Below, in pieces: positions 12,630 through 24,070 of a stretch of DNA of 64,000 nucleotides. The stretch lies in the NCBI GenBank assembly GCA_037693485.1, contig CM075344.1, positions 23,396,501-23,460,500 on the forward strand, in the 5' to 3' direction. The position numbers and the translations under genes are program-made. The stretch comes from Kitagawia praeruptora (lineage: Eukaryota > Streptophyta > Magnoliopsida > Apiales > Apiaceae). A model generated the notes under the pieces. It was not told the origin of the DNA. It did no database searches and worked only from the letters and a program-made list of their open reading frames with translations. Within the stretch, counting starts at the first letter, position 1. Each line of letters opens with the position of its first letter.

Positions 12630-13563
12630 GCTCTGTTTTCAACTACTTTGGATTTTAAAATTTTGAGTGCAAGAAGTTGATTCCATGCCAACATAGGCCT
12701 CATTTATTAATCTCAGTTACCAAGTCTAATGTAGATTAACCAACAATACTTAAGTTAGTTTTGCCAATAATCAACTCAATTGGAGTTGATAAAGGCAAAG
12801 TACAAAGTATTTGTGAAGGTGTGCATGTCTTTCTATACAGTGCTCTTGCATTACAAGCAAATGAACTGATGTCATCTATTTGATGCCGGAAAAGGTTCAG
12901 AAGCTTATCTTGAAGGAAGTCATCCAATAGTTGGATACAATATGCAGCCGTATTGGTCATAAGATAAGATAAGGGTCTATTTAAGCTATTAGAAATGATG
13001 CCAAAATTATGTCTATCGTCGTATCTTGAGTGAAAAAGTTCTTAGCCTTGTTTTTTTGGCAAACATAGCTACAAATATCTATGCATGGAAAACATACATT
13101 TAGTCTTATTTTCATCAAATTTAATATGTCAACTATGTATGTTTGTTCTAATTACGAGCCTGGGAATGTCGGCCAAATTTTTCTTTATATGCTAATTAAG
13201 GGGCTGTTGCTGCTGAGATAGTACAACACTACTGGACAATTCAGGTTGTTAAAACATGGTGACAATCACACATACATAGTAAAGATTTTGGACTTCCCAT
13301 TGATTCCGGCTGCATTGGTCGGAGATTTGAAGGTGATTGTATGATCTCATAGGTATTTTAGCTGAGTTTGTGATGGTAGACACGATTGAGATATTTCTTA
13401 ATGCTCATGTGATACTTGAGGTGAAACATGATATTTTAATTAATCACAAACTATTTTTTCTGCCTCGTATATCGTCAAGGCGATCCTAATAAAAAACTAT
13501 GCAGCAAAAACACACCAATTACTTATCAATAATCTAGAGTATGCCTTTTGTTTACTTTTTATG
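12630..13563. other. intergenic DNA, no supported gene
   Basis: A 74-codon minus-strand ORF at 12736-12960 matches nothing I recognise and lacks context. I treat it as chance. No repeats of note. Confidence 0.4.
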
Positions 13564-15088
13564 TGATAGATTTCGGGGCAACAAGCGCAACGGAAAAACG
13601 ATAATAAACAATAAAAACCGAAACCTAACCCTAGGATCCGTGTATAAGACATGCTGATTATGGAGAACAGAATCTGTACCTTTTAAGAGCTTTTCGATTC
13701 GGTTGACAGATGGAGGTCCAAGAACGATCACCACACAGCCCTCTTCGTGAGATCTGCTTCGCTAATCAGTCCACACGAACGCACGATTGTCTCCGCAATC
13801 TCCGGAGTTGGTACTAGCCGTAATCTGCCCTCTATCTCGATCTCTCTTTCTAGCCTCTCTTGATGTAGAGCTGTTAGGGTTTTTTTTGCTAAAAACGATT
13901 TTGGCAAAGTCTAACCCTAAACCAAAACATCTCTATGTATTTATAAGAGAGAATGAGCTGGGCTTAACCCTAATCGGTTTGGGCTTCTACTAAAACCGAA
14001 CTGATTTGGGTTTTAATGATTTAAATTCAAAATCTAATTAACTAAGTCCAACTTAATTAATTAAATAACAAATTTCGAATTTTATCATCAATTAATTTAA
14101 ATTCAAAATTTAAATTAAAACTCCTTTTAAACGTTCTTATTGTGTAACCCTTTAGGTTATTATTACGTTGGCAATAATTTTAATATTCAATAATAAAATT
14201 ATAAACAATGAGCGGCATCTAGTAATACATCATTGCTACCCAAGTAATAATAATTGGTGATCCAATTAAACCTTTCGTGATTAATGTTTCCGTGTAATAT
14301 AATCCCTTTAACCATATATTATAGAATAAACTCGAGGCATGTAATTAGTCATCCTCATCAATGTTTAATCCGGGTTTCCTTGATCAATGAGTAGACTATT
14401 AAAAACAAATCAATATTTGAGCATGACCATGCATTTTCATAGTCTCACTCAATCAAGAGGCCAATAATATCTCTCCTAATAATAGGAGGGTTAAATCCTT
14501 TATCTATCATTCATATTTCTCATACGTCTCATAATATACCCGATGTACATTTTTATCATCACCCGGTCAAAGGTAACTTTTAATGTAGTCAAAGTATATT
14601 AATCCTCGTACAGAAATATAATGATCTCAAGTCTAAGGATCATTACACCATTGTCATTGTGAGTCTTTCTAATGACATTATCAACATGTAGAAACTCACT
14701 GTGGGTCAACCCAGTGCCATGTAAAATATTACATGCACCTATGTTCTTGACTTTAGTATCACTATACCTATGACCAATGAGATGTGGTCATCAGTCAACA
14801 AACATACTAATCTTTATGCATTATAATTGTCCCATATTAATAATGCTCGATTAGGGATATTTAGGAATATTAACACTATTCTTATAATCTCATTTTTAAG
14901 TCACATACTTAAAGATATAGAATACATGTTACATATTCCAAGGACATTTATTGTTCTAATATTTATATCGCAGTAAATAAAGACGTAATAAATTATTGTT
15001 GAATAATCGATATAACATAATCACTGAATAACAAAATAGTCTATCCTAGAAGTACAATTACATTGTCTCTAGGGCACTAACACTATCA
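13564..15088 (-). mobile_element. probable solo LTR of an LTR retrotransposon
   Basis: The block opens TGATAG and ends CTATCA. Read on the minus strand it starts TGATAGTGTTAGTGCCCTAG, a start seen in plant Ty1-copia LTRs. On that strand a TATAAATACA box lies about 13936-13945, followed by a GC-richer leader-like region. No gag or pol lies on either side, so it looks like a solo LTR of about 1.5 kb. The flanking 5-mers (TTATG and ATTTG) do not match, so the exact ends or the target duplication are uncertain. Confidence 0.55.
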
Positions 15089-15247
15089 ATTTGATGTTTT
15101 CTTTAAATTGTATTAATATTGTGTGATTTAGAATTACAGTTTGTTTATCAGCTCAGGATTATGTGTTTGGGACCATGTTTAAACAATTAATCGATGCCTT
15201 TTGTAAAAAAAAGGTAACATTTTCAGGTTCTTTGCTAGATCACAACT

Positions 15248-15544
15248 ACATGTATGTCTCTGGAAAGTGCCTGCACTTTCTGAATTCAACGACTATGTAT
15301 ATGTTTTGATAATTGTGTATCATTTGTTATTATTTTTTTATTGTATTTACGTGGAAGCTGGTCACATTTTTGGCACTAAGTTGGTATATAGTCAGTGTTG
15401 TTGAGAAAAATGTGTACGCTTTTTGAACTACATGAGGTTGCATTATATTTATACCTTCACAATCTTTCACAAATACATGTAAGTCTCTGGATAGTGCCTG
15501 AACTTTCTGAATTCAACGACTATGTATATATTTTGATATTTGTG
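15248..15544. repeat. 70-bp direct repeat
   Basis: Copies at about 15248-15318 and 15475-15544 share CTCTGGAAAGTGCCTG / CTCTGGATAGTGCCTG and TTTCTGAATTCAACGACTAT. The stretch 15395-15840 has open frames on the plus strand but no recognisable protein. It could be a decayed gene piece carried by the Helitron whose end lies at 15884. Confidence 0.6.
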
Positions 15545-15854
15545 TGCGCATGGGATACATGGGCTTCAAACTGCTCATTATTAGATATGCACTCATGCAT
15601 GCATAGCATCAGCATCGCTCCAAATCTCTTTGATGCCGATACCATTGCTTGTTACTGTGTACTAAGCCCCGGTTTCAAGGTGGTGCTCGGAAAGGGAAAA
15701 GGCTGAAGACAGGAGATTGCAGAGGTGTTAAAATGCTCAGCCATTGCAAGGGATAAACACTGTTATGCAACAGAGAAAGAACACATTCAAAACAAACAGA
15801 ATGTAGCTTGCATACCGGCATCAAATCTCGAACAACTAAGCATAGCTAGATCAT

Positions 15855-15884
15855 GCCCGTGCCTCGCACGGGCTATAAAGCTAG
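15855..15884 (+). mobile_element. Helitron-like 3' terminus
   Basis: A GC-rich hairpin (GCCCGTGC-CTC-GCACGGGC) is followed by TATAAAG and CTAG before a T. This is the hairpin plus CTRR|T signature of a Helitron 3' end. The matching 5' end was not located. Confidence 0.55.
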
Positions 15885-15928
15885 TTTTAACACTTATATT
15901 CTATCAACTATATTTCAGTATTTTATTA

Positions 15929-16200
15929 CTCCCTCTGTTTTTTTCAGTTCTTTACGTTTGCTTTTTGCACGGAAACCAAGATAGTGGATGTAATATTGTT
16001 AAAATAAATGAAGTAGTGGGTGTAATAGTAATTTTATTGTTAAAATAAGTGAAGTAGTGGGTGTAATAGTGTAAAGGGTTGAAAAGGTGGAGTGAAGTAG
16101 TGGATGTAATAATGTATTTTATTGTTTTTTTAGTAATGTAAAGAAATGGAATGGACGGCCCAAAATAGAAAGTGTAAAGAAATGAAATGGACGGAGGGAG
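15929..16200. mobile_element. Stowaway-type MITE, 272 bp
   Basis: Left end CTCCCTCTG, right end inverted CTCCCTCCGT, TA on both sides (15927-15928 and 16201-16202). Inside are several tandem GAAGTAGTGG(G/A)TGTAATA units and a partial second right end (GGAATGGACGGCCCAAAATA). Confidence 0.8.
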
Positions 16201-16260
16201 TATTATTTTCAAATTATAACACCTATATTACTATATTTGTAACGATATATTGTGATTATA

Positions 16261-16376
16261 TTTGTACCACCCGTAACTTCAAGTTATGGTGACTTGAAGT
16301 TACGGATATACCACCATAACTTGAAGTTATGGCACCATAACTTGAAGTTATGGTTGTACCACCCGTAACTTGAATC
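16261..16376. repeat. array of short inverted repeats around ATAACTTGAAGTTAT
   Basis: The near-palindrome (A/G)TAACTT(G/C)AAGTTA(T/C) occurs four times, with a fifth half, between spacer words TACCACCCGTAAC and CACCATAACT. Neighbouring units are inverted relative to each other, so the whole stretch can fold into several alternative hairpins. Confidence 0.6.
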
Positions 16377-16721
16377 TACTATGCTCCCCACAAGAAAATA
16401 CAAGTAGTTACACAAAGAAATAATGGCGGGAAGAATGAAACTACAGGAAAAAAAGAAGCGACAAATGATGGGGAGCTTTTTAGATGATGGGGTGAGGTTC
16501 AACAAATATAGAGAATGTGTTTTTGTTATCTATAATTTTGTCTAACAGTTCAATGTTGCTGGAGTGCTTTTTTTTTTTAAAGAATATAATTTGTACTGTT
16601 CAATTACCACATGGATATTTTGGCTAACAAGTGAGCTGGCTTAGAGATGCTCTTAGATCCACGTACAGTAGAAAGACATAGCGTGTTTGGCTTAACTTAA
16701 AAAATGTTACTTATCACTTAG

Positions 16722-17230
16722 AGCATGTTTGGCCCCCCTTTTATTATTTTTTTTCCCACTTAAAGTGATTATGAGGTGTTTGTCTAACCTTTTTTTTTTC
16801 CACTTAAAGTTAGTTTTAGTTCAAAAAAAAAAAGTACCTTGGAGGTACTTTTTTTCCACTTATTTTTTTCTCATATCAAATTTTTATGAGAAAGTGATAA
16901 TTTTTACTTAAAGTTAGGTGTATCTGTTTGGCTAATTCCACTTAAAGTAAATTTATTTTTAAAAAATTAATTAAAAAAAAAGAAATTTATATTTTTTTGA
17001 AAGTATAAAATACAAATATATGAAAAGAATACAATACAAGTTAAAAGGTGACTCAAATACATAAAAATTGATATACGAAAAAAAATAAGTGGAAAAAAAG
17101 TACCTCCAAGCTACTTTTTTTTTTTAGCCTACTTTCCACTTTAAGTGGCTCCACTTTAAGGGGAGCCAAACACCTCCATGCAAACTTTAAGTGGAAAAAA
17201 AAAAAAAAAATGGGGGCCAAACACCCTCAT
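16722..17230. mobile_element. MITE-like element with long imperfect inverted ends
   Basis: The left arm reads TGTTTGGCCCCCC, poly-T, CCACTTAAAGT and GAGGTGTTTG. The right arm inverted reads GTGTTTGGCCCCCA, poly-T, CCACTTAAAGTT and GAGGTGTTTGGC. The arms are about 65 bp and the interior has no ORF. A clear target duplication is not visible. Confidence 0.55.
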
Positions 17231-17458
17231 AACATTGAAATATAAGTACTACAAAAAACATAGACCCAAATAATAAAATATAGCATTGAAACACAAATAT
17301 TAAAAAAACACGTGTTTATATTATAGTGGACTTTCAAAAAAATGAATGTCGTGTTTTAAAATAAAGAGATCCTTAAGTAAATATATATAAATTAATCCAT
17401 AACAATTTTTTAATTAGATCCTACAAATAGATATGCTCATTGGATGCCTCATTAGACA

Positions 17459-18024
17459 TAGGGGTGAAAAATGATCCGGGTGATACCGGGTAGATCCTTA
17501 CTCAGGTGTCGGATCATTTTACTTTGTCGTGTCCAGATTTGGGATCGGTATCGTTTAATCCAGATATAATCCGATCCCAAGTATTGAGGTCCGGATCCAA
17601 ATCGAATATGAGCCGGTATCATATTTTCTTTTTTCTAACCGGCTAGTTTGTGATCCAACGAATACGAGTCAAATATGATCCAGCAACATTAGTATCATTT
17701 TTATTTGATCTATATAATTAATCATTTAATCGTTTTTATTTGTATTAATATGTTAATTGTTAAAAGTATGAATAGCAACTTTCATTCCAGTTGCATAATA
17801 TTTTAGTTGCTAATGTATACTATGGATATGAACCTGGTTCGGGTATGATTCGTTTTATAAAAATAATATGATACTGGATATGGGCGGTTAGGATAGTTCT
17901 CATATTCAAGATCATATTTTATCCGGACTCAAAATTTTCCATATCATATTTTTCGAACCGGATATAAATCGAGATACCGGATATAAATCGAGATACCGGA
18001 TAATCAGGATCAGTTTCAGCCCTA
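17459..18024. mobile_element. hAT-like MITE, 566 bp
   Basis: Ends TAGGGGTGAAA and inverted TAGGGCTGAAAC; flanking 8-mers ATTAGACA (17451-17458) and ATTAGAGA (18025-18032) agree at 7 of 8. The interior is rich in GATCCGG/CCGGAT words, including a tandem ATATAAATCGAGATACCGG. Confidence 0.75.
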
Positions 18025-18228
18025 ATTAGAGATGAGAATGGATGGTCCTTGCGTGGTTACAATCCGGCTTAACCCAAAAATTTTAGTATAATATATTTTT
18101 TTATTTATAAAATCACTATTTTAGTTAACAATCAGTAAAAAATTTATTTAAATCCCCAGTTAACTTATAAAACTTAGCAAAAATTCATTTTAGTCCCCAT
18201 TGTATTATGATCCTGGTTCCGCCACTAT

Positions 18229-18560
18229 ATAGAAGGCATTCGGGGGTGCTCGTACTTGGTTGAAAAAACTTGGGGTGTTAAATGTTTTTATTGATCTCGA
18301 TTCTCTGGTGGTGGTTTAGGCTTTAAGTGCCTCTACAGACTTGTCATATTTTGGTGCATTTATTTCTGATTGTTCTTCTACGGTTTATTTTATTAAGCGA
18401 TCAGCGAATGAAACTTCTCATAGTTTTGCTAGAGAAACTAGTTACTCCGTACTTCTTACTTGTCTGATCGTAAGGAATGGTGTACAATACCTTCCTTATC
18501 GACATTATTGCCAAAGATAATCAATAAAGTAGTCTTCCTGGTTTTGGTTTAAAAAAAAAA
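18229..18560 (+). pseudogene. LINE 3' remnant with RNase H-like domain
   Basis: The plus-strand frame reads like the C-terminal RNase H domain (RVT_3) of plant L1-type LINEs: TWLKKLGVLNVFIDLDSLVV, then ALSASTDLSYFGAFISDC, then FIKRSANETSHSFAR. One in-frame TAG (about 18318) sits where Gln is usual after VVV, and the frame shifts near the end (SDRKEW). A poly-A run at 18551-18560 follows as expected for a LINE tail. It is truncated at its 5' side. Confidence 0.7.
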
Positions 18561-18674
18561 TGAAGTTAAAGTGAGCAATTATAAGGAGTGGAGGAGAGTA
18601 AGAAATGCCAATATATAACAGATTCTTCTGTACAAGAAAGTAATGAAGCACAAAAAAACCTTTTCACAAACAAA

Positions 18675-21600
18675 TTATATGTACATGCTCCTACAGTATT
18701 CACTAGCAGCAACTTCTGTTTTTCTTTTTGCAGCAACAACTTTCTCCAGATCGGTTTGCGATAATGGCCTGGGTTCCTGAAAAATAATGCATATATTGAA
18801 GACTGGTAAATAGGAGCATCAGCAGAAAAAGGCAGTAGAGTCGTAAAATAAAATCAATAAGGCATACATAGGAAAAGAATACAGACCGATGATTCCAGTC
18901 CACTCTTTTCTAAATTAAGAAGGTCCCTGATGGGAAAATAGGCTGCCTGCTTGCAGAGCTCAAAAAGATCCGAGCCACTATACCCATCACATAAACTAGC
19001 TATGTGGTCCAAATCAATTGAACTGTCGACCTTCTCCCCCTTCAGGACAACCTTTAATATATCAACTCTTCCCCTGCAGTCGGGAAGTCCGATTTCAAAA
19101 GCCCGAGGGAGACGTCGAAGTATTGCTTCATCAAGTTCTGTTGGACGATTGGTGGCAGCAAGAACCATCACCCTTGCATTTTCTACATAAAAATATCAAA
19201 ATTGAGTATAATTATTGAAAAGATATCTTAGCAATTAAGATGTAACAACTGCACCAGTTGCATTGACCCTGATCCCTGGTCGCTAAGCACAGTTGTGACA
19301 TAGAAAGAGAAACTGTGAGATCAAACTTTAAGTCAAATATAAATTAAAGAGAACATACGATCAGTGGTGAAACCATCCCATAAGGACATGAACTCGGTTT
19401 TCATGCTTGTTGATGCTTCATGGTCCCTGGAGCGGCGCTTACCCAAAAAGCTGTCGACCTCATCAATGAATATAATAGAAGGCTGGAGTTTATGGGCCAA
19501 ACTAAATACAGCAGACACTGCAAATTATTTTGCATATGTTAATGAAACAAACAACTTAAACATTAAAGTTATGGGACTAGAACACAGGAAAAAGGATAAT
19601 TTGATGTACTCAACACGAAGCCCTTGTAGACCGCTGCAGAACAGCAGACTTATTGAGAGACCAATCGTAATTCTTTTTAAGGAATTTTCTGAATTTTTTC
19701 AATGATACACTAACTTAATAGCAAAGTCAATCAGGCCCTTACCAGCCAAGCTGCTACTATACTACCTTAGTGCAAAAAACACTGGCAGAACTCCTTAAGT
19801 AGAGAAATCAACAAAAAAAAAAAAGTTGTAGAATAAATTAGAAAGAAACAACTAATAAAGATCTAATGCCTAAAGCCAAAATACACTCACCAATTTTTTC
19901 TGCATCACCATAATACTTGCCCTTCAGCTTTGCTATCTTTACGTTAATAAAGACCGCCCCCGACTCTTTTGCAATAGCTTTTGCGAGCATAGTTTTTCCT
20001 GTGCCTGGAGGTCCATGTAACAAGACACCTTTCTGAGGACCAAGGAGTTTCCCATTTGAAAAAAGTTCCGGCCTACGGAGTGGGAGAATGACTAATTCAT
20101 GAAGTGACTGCTTAATACTTTCCAGCCCTCCAATTGAATCAAATTCCACTTCAATGTGATCAGGATTAATAACATCAGAAGCTATTAGCTCCTGTATTTA
20201 AAGCATCATTTGACATGTTAAACACAAGGATTACATGGATCTATAAACCACCAAATGCCAATCGTCAAAGTCAAAAGTGGGTGTTTGTAGGTTATTGTAC
20301 TTATTGTTTAGGATATTTTATGCACTACATTTCAATTAATTTTAGTTAATATCCCTAAATTTTAAAACTCAATTAGCAGAGCGTAAGATTAATACAATTA
20401 AATGCATTTATACATATCCAGCATGGTATTCTGTCAAGTATGTATATCTCTGTGCATGTGTCTGTAAGTTGATTATGAACACGTATCAGGGGAGGATACA
20501 AGTGACGGAGTTAGCACTAATTCTTAAGGTACCGCAACATGTAAAGAATTTCTTATTCAAAAGTGAAAAAAGAAAACATGACAACTATTGATTTAAGGGG
20601 TTGAGCAAACTAGGAAACCTTGATTGTAATAACAGATTCATGTACATCTATCCCTTTACCCATTAGAACACAATAGTAACAAGTGTAGAAAAAAAGCAGC
20701 CTAAAACAATCCCTGTCTACTGAAATTTGTTACACTGCTTAGCAAAAAGAAGTAGGAAATTTGTTATTCCACAACAACAATGTCACTGCATATAAGAGCC
20801 ATGACACATGTCATCAGCAGAAATAACTTATGCACACGAAGGATCATGGCGATTGCTGTCATTGAAGACAGCTCTTTGAGGTTGAAAATGCAGTTTAGAA
20901 CCAACTCAACTAAAAGAAAGATAAGAAATGACGACAACACATGTAAACAACCAACACAATTAAATCAAGTAGAAATCCTGACTCATTGAACTTTTTGACA
21001 TAGAACTTCAAAATTTAGCATCTCCCATATATTTGTTTACCCCATATAATCAATTTGAAATACAGTAGAACTTTAACTTCAACCCGGCCAAAAACAAAAG
21101 AAGCAAAAAGATAACGAAGATTAGATTTTTTGTCACACCCATTGTTGTTTGACAAATACATCTCTAGTTGTATAGTGATGTTAATCATAATACAGAATAG
21201 CGAAGCTAGCTAGATAAGTGAAATAAGTGACATTACAGTAATAAGAGTTAAATTACAAAAATAGTCCAATGCAAAAAGATTGAAACATTTGATAATGTTC
21301 TACTCTACTTGTAACATTACTATCAACCAAAATTTGTGAACAGATAAACACACAGTGGTTGGGAAAAACACACAATGATAGAGGTATATATGTATTTATT
21401 GACGGATGACGATACCTCGTAGGGATTGGTTTCAATAAGAGGTCGACCAAGACGCTTGGCAATCTCCATCTTAGTATCAAGTGCTTTCTTGTGTACTTCT
21501 TGTTTCTTGTCTAGCTTGGCAGTCCCCTTCTTAGGTTTCTTGGATGCTTTTGAGTTCTGATCAAGCTGATGGAGAGCCACAAATAGAACTAAAATTTTAA

Positions 21601-24070
21601 TAATATGATGTTTACAGAGTATGAACTTCGAAAACAAAATATGTCTACTAGCTATTAGTTCGTTTGTGTTAATTGCTAAAATGTGAATTTTTGCCCGCGG
21701 ACAAAGTGAATGACTGCTATGGTCCTATAATACACCTATACTCATTGTTTGGCACAAGCACACGCAAATTTCTTTCATGGATCTCCTCACCGTTCCAAAT
21801 AAAAACAAAATAAATAACATGTCAAATTAATTGCAGCTTACCTTCTTGGCTTCACTAGCATCATCAGCAAGAACTTTCTCCAGATCTGATTGTGATAATG
21901 GCCTGGGTTCCTGAAATTAATGCATACATAGAACATAGAAGACTTTAATAAGAACATCAGTGGAAGTAGCCTTAAAATTGTAGATTACTTGCAGTAATCT
22001 AAAACAAGATGAAATCAAATTCAAACATTTGAGCAATTGTGAATAACTGCCTAAATATAAAGGTTCTTATTTCCAAAACCCATTACTTTTATCAAATTTA
22101 TACATTAATTTGCAGTCTACCCACCTTTATTATTATAACCAATACTAATTTGGTGCTATGCCAAGGCAAATTGTGAAAATTATGATAGTTTTGATATCCG
22201 AAACAACGTCGAATCAAATTTACAATGCTTCATAAGTAGGCTGGGTATAAGAATTCGAGCAGCAGAAATATTGAATGCTACATGGGCACGTGGAAGTTTT
22301 TCTACAGAATATAGTTCAAGTATTGCCGAGGGAAGTTTCCTCATTGTGCTTTGCCATCCCAAAAGAATTCCCAAATTTCCACAATCATCACTTTAATTAG
22401 ATTTCTAATCAGTAGTTTCCTATACAATTTTTGTAATGCATCTATAGGGATTGGTTTATGACAAAGTGATGCTAACTATGGGATTAGTCTGCATACATGC
22501 TATTGATTGGATATTAAAAATAATCAGTGGATCTGAAAACTACAAAGAAGCAGAACATCGGTGAGATAATGCACCCTGGAAAAGTAACTTGAAGGATAGG
22601 AATACTAACCGAACATATCGATTTAAGCTTTTCAGCAGTAAGATGATCCCTGATGGGAAAATAGGCTGCCTTCTTGCAGAGCTCAAGAAGATCTGAGCCA
22701 CTATACCCATCACATAAACCAGCTATGTGGTCAAGGTCAATTGAAGTGTCTACCTTCTCCCCCTTCAAGATAACCTTCAATATATCAACTCTACCCCTGT
22801 GATCAGGAACTTCAATTTCAAAAGCATGAGGGAAACGTCCAACTATTTTTTCATCAAGTTCTGATAGACTATTAGTGGCAGCAAGAACCATCACCCTTGC
22901 ATTTCCTACATAAAATTTCAGAGAAATGAATAGGAGTCCAGTCGAAGATGTTATGACAAGCAAGAGTAACATTCACACTCATTATATTAACTCTAACCCC
23001 TGATGTGTTATCCACAGTTATGACATGGAATGTAAAAACTACCAGAATGCCTTCAAATCAGGAAATAAACACGAGTCACGAACAAAGCTAATTAATGATA
23101 TTTGGAGAGAACATACGATTAGTGGTGAAACCATCCCACAAGTCCATGAACCCAGTCTTCAAGCTTCTTATATATTCATTGTCTTTAGAATGGCGCTGCC
23201 CCAAAAAGCTGTCAACCTCGTCAATGAATATAATAGCAGGCTGGAGTTTATGGGCCAAACTGAATACCGCAGACACTGCAAAATATTTGGCAATAAAATC
23301 ACGTAAACATAGACCAAATATTCATCCAATAACTGAACTGGAAGAGAAAAAAACTGATGCATATCTGATTGACAAAATAAGGCAAAAATTATACACTCAC
23401 CAAGCTTTTGTGCATCACCAAACAAGTTGCTCATTAGACTGGCTAACCTTACGTTAATAAAAATCGCCCCGGATTCTTTTGCAATAGCTTTTGCGAGCAT
23501 AGTTTTTCCTGTGCCTGGAGGTCCATGTAACAACACACCTTTCTGAGGACCATGGAGTTTCCCATTTGAAAAAAGTTCCGGCCTCCTAAGTGGAAGAATG
23601 ATCAATTCATGCAGCGACTGCTTAATCGTTTCCAACCCTCCAATTGAATCAAATTCCACTTCAATGTCATCGGGATTAATAACATCACAAGCTATCACAT
23701 CCTGTACATCATTATTTCAATCATTAAAAGTAATGAAAAAACTTCTAACTTTAAAATTAAGATTACATATACATTATCTGACGAAGAAAAATATTATGTA
23801 AGCTAGATTACTGCAATAATCGAAAACAAAAGATTAAAACTTTGATAAATATGCATATAAATTATATATATGTACCTCGTAAGAATTGGTTTTAATGCAA
23901 CGTCGACCAAAACGTTTGGCAATGATGTCCTTCTTAGCTTTAAGGGCGTTCTTGGATGCCTCTTTATTGGAGTTAAGTTGACGGAGAGCAATAACATCTA
24001 CCCAGTAGATAAAAGCTGCACTGACCGCAAACAATGACACTTCTTGCAAAAGCTCTCCAGCTCCCTTCAT
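18675..24070 (-). CDS. tandem two-module Msp1/ATAD1-like AAA ATPase
   Basis: Ten exons on the minus strand: 24070-23876, 23701-23401, 23275-23117, 22905-22610, 21910-21842, 21565-21416, 20191-19891, 19517-19359, 19182-18887 and 18776-18675. They join in one frame of 2028 nt (675 aa plus TAA). Residues 1-65 hold one hydrophobic segment (LFAVSAAFIYWVDVIAL) and a basic stalk. Module 1 has Walker A GPPGTGKT (125-132), Walker B IIFIDE (180-185) and sensor Asn230. Module 2 has the same at 450-457, 505-510 and 555. The family (yeast Msp1, human ATAD1, Arabidopsis At5g53540/At4g27680 type) extracts misplaced tail-anchored proteins from the outer mitochondrial or peroxisomal membrane, normally as a hexamer of single-AAA subunits. 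Two modules in one chain is unusual. The ATG at 24070 is chosen because it precedes the membrane segment; the codon upstream is TTG. Exon lengths repeat exactly between modules. Whether the transcript is made as one piece is inferred from splice sites and phase. Confidence 0.85.
21416..21910 (-). other. inter-module linker exons of the tandem AAA gene
   Basis: Exon 21910-21842 (23 codons, EPRPLSQSDLEKVLADDASE start) aligns with the last exon of a normal copy, but ends in a donor AAG|GTAAGC instead of running to a stop. Exon 21565-21416 (50 codons) aligns with the stalk part of a first exon and begins after CATCAG. The sequence just before the acceptor still reads VALHQ, like the membrane/stalk border of exon 1. 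Both joints are phase 0. The lysine-rich linker (KKPKKGTAKLDKKQEVHKK) is probably flexible or coiled. Confidence 0.8.

Noticed and set aside
12736..12960. 74-codon minus-strand ORF
   Set aside because: No recognisable domain, no neighbouring exons; expected by chance.
15395..16048. Two plus-strand ORFs of about 100 codons (15395-15706 and 15725-16048)
   Set aside because: The first overlaps a direct repeat and the second runs into a Stowaway MITE. A decayed gene piece is possible but I cannot name it.
20780..20989. 69-codon plus-strand ORF also found at 62402-62587
   Set aside because: Lies in the intron of the AAA genes on the other strand; conserved only because the introns are duplicated. 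Differences between the copies include stops and shifts.
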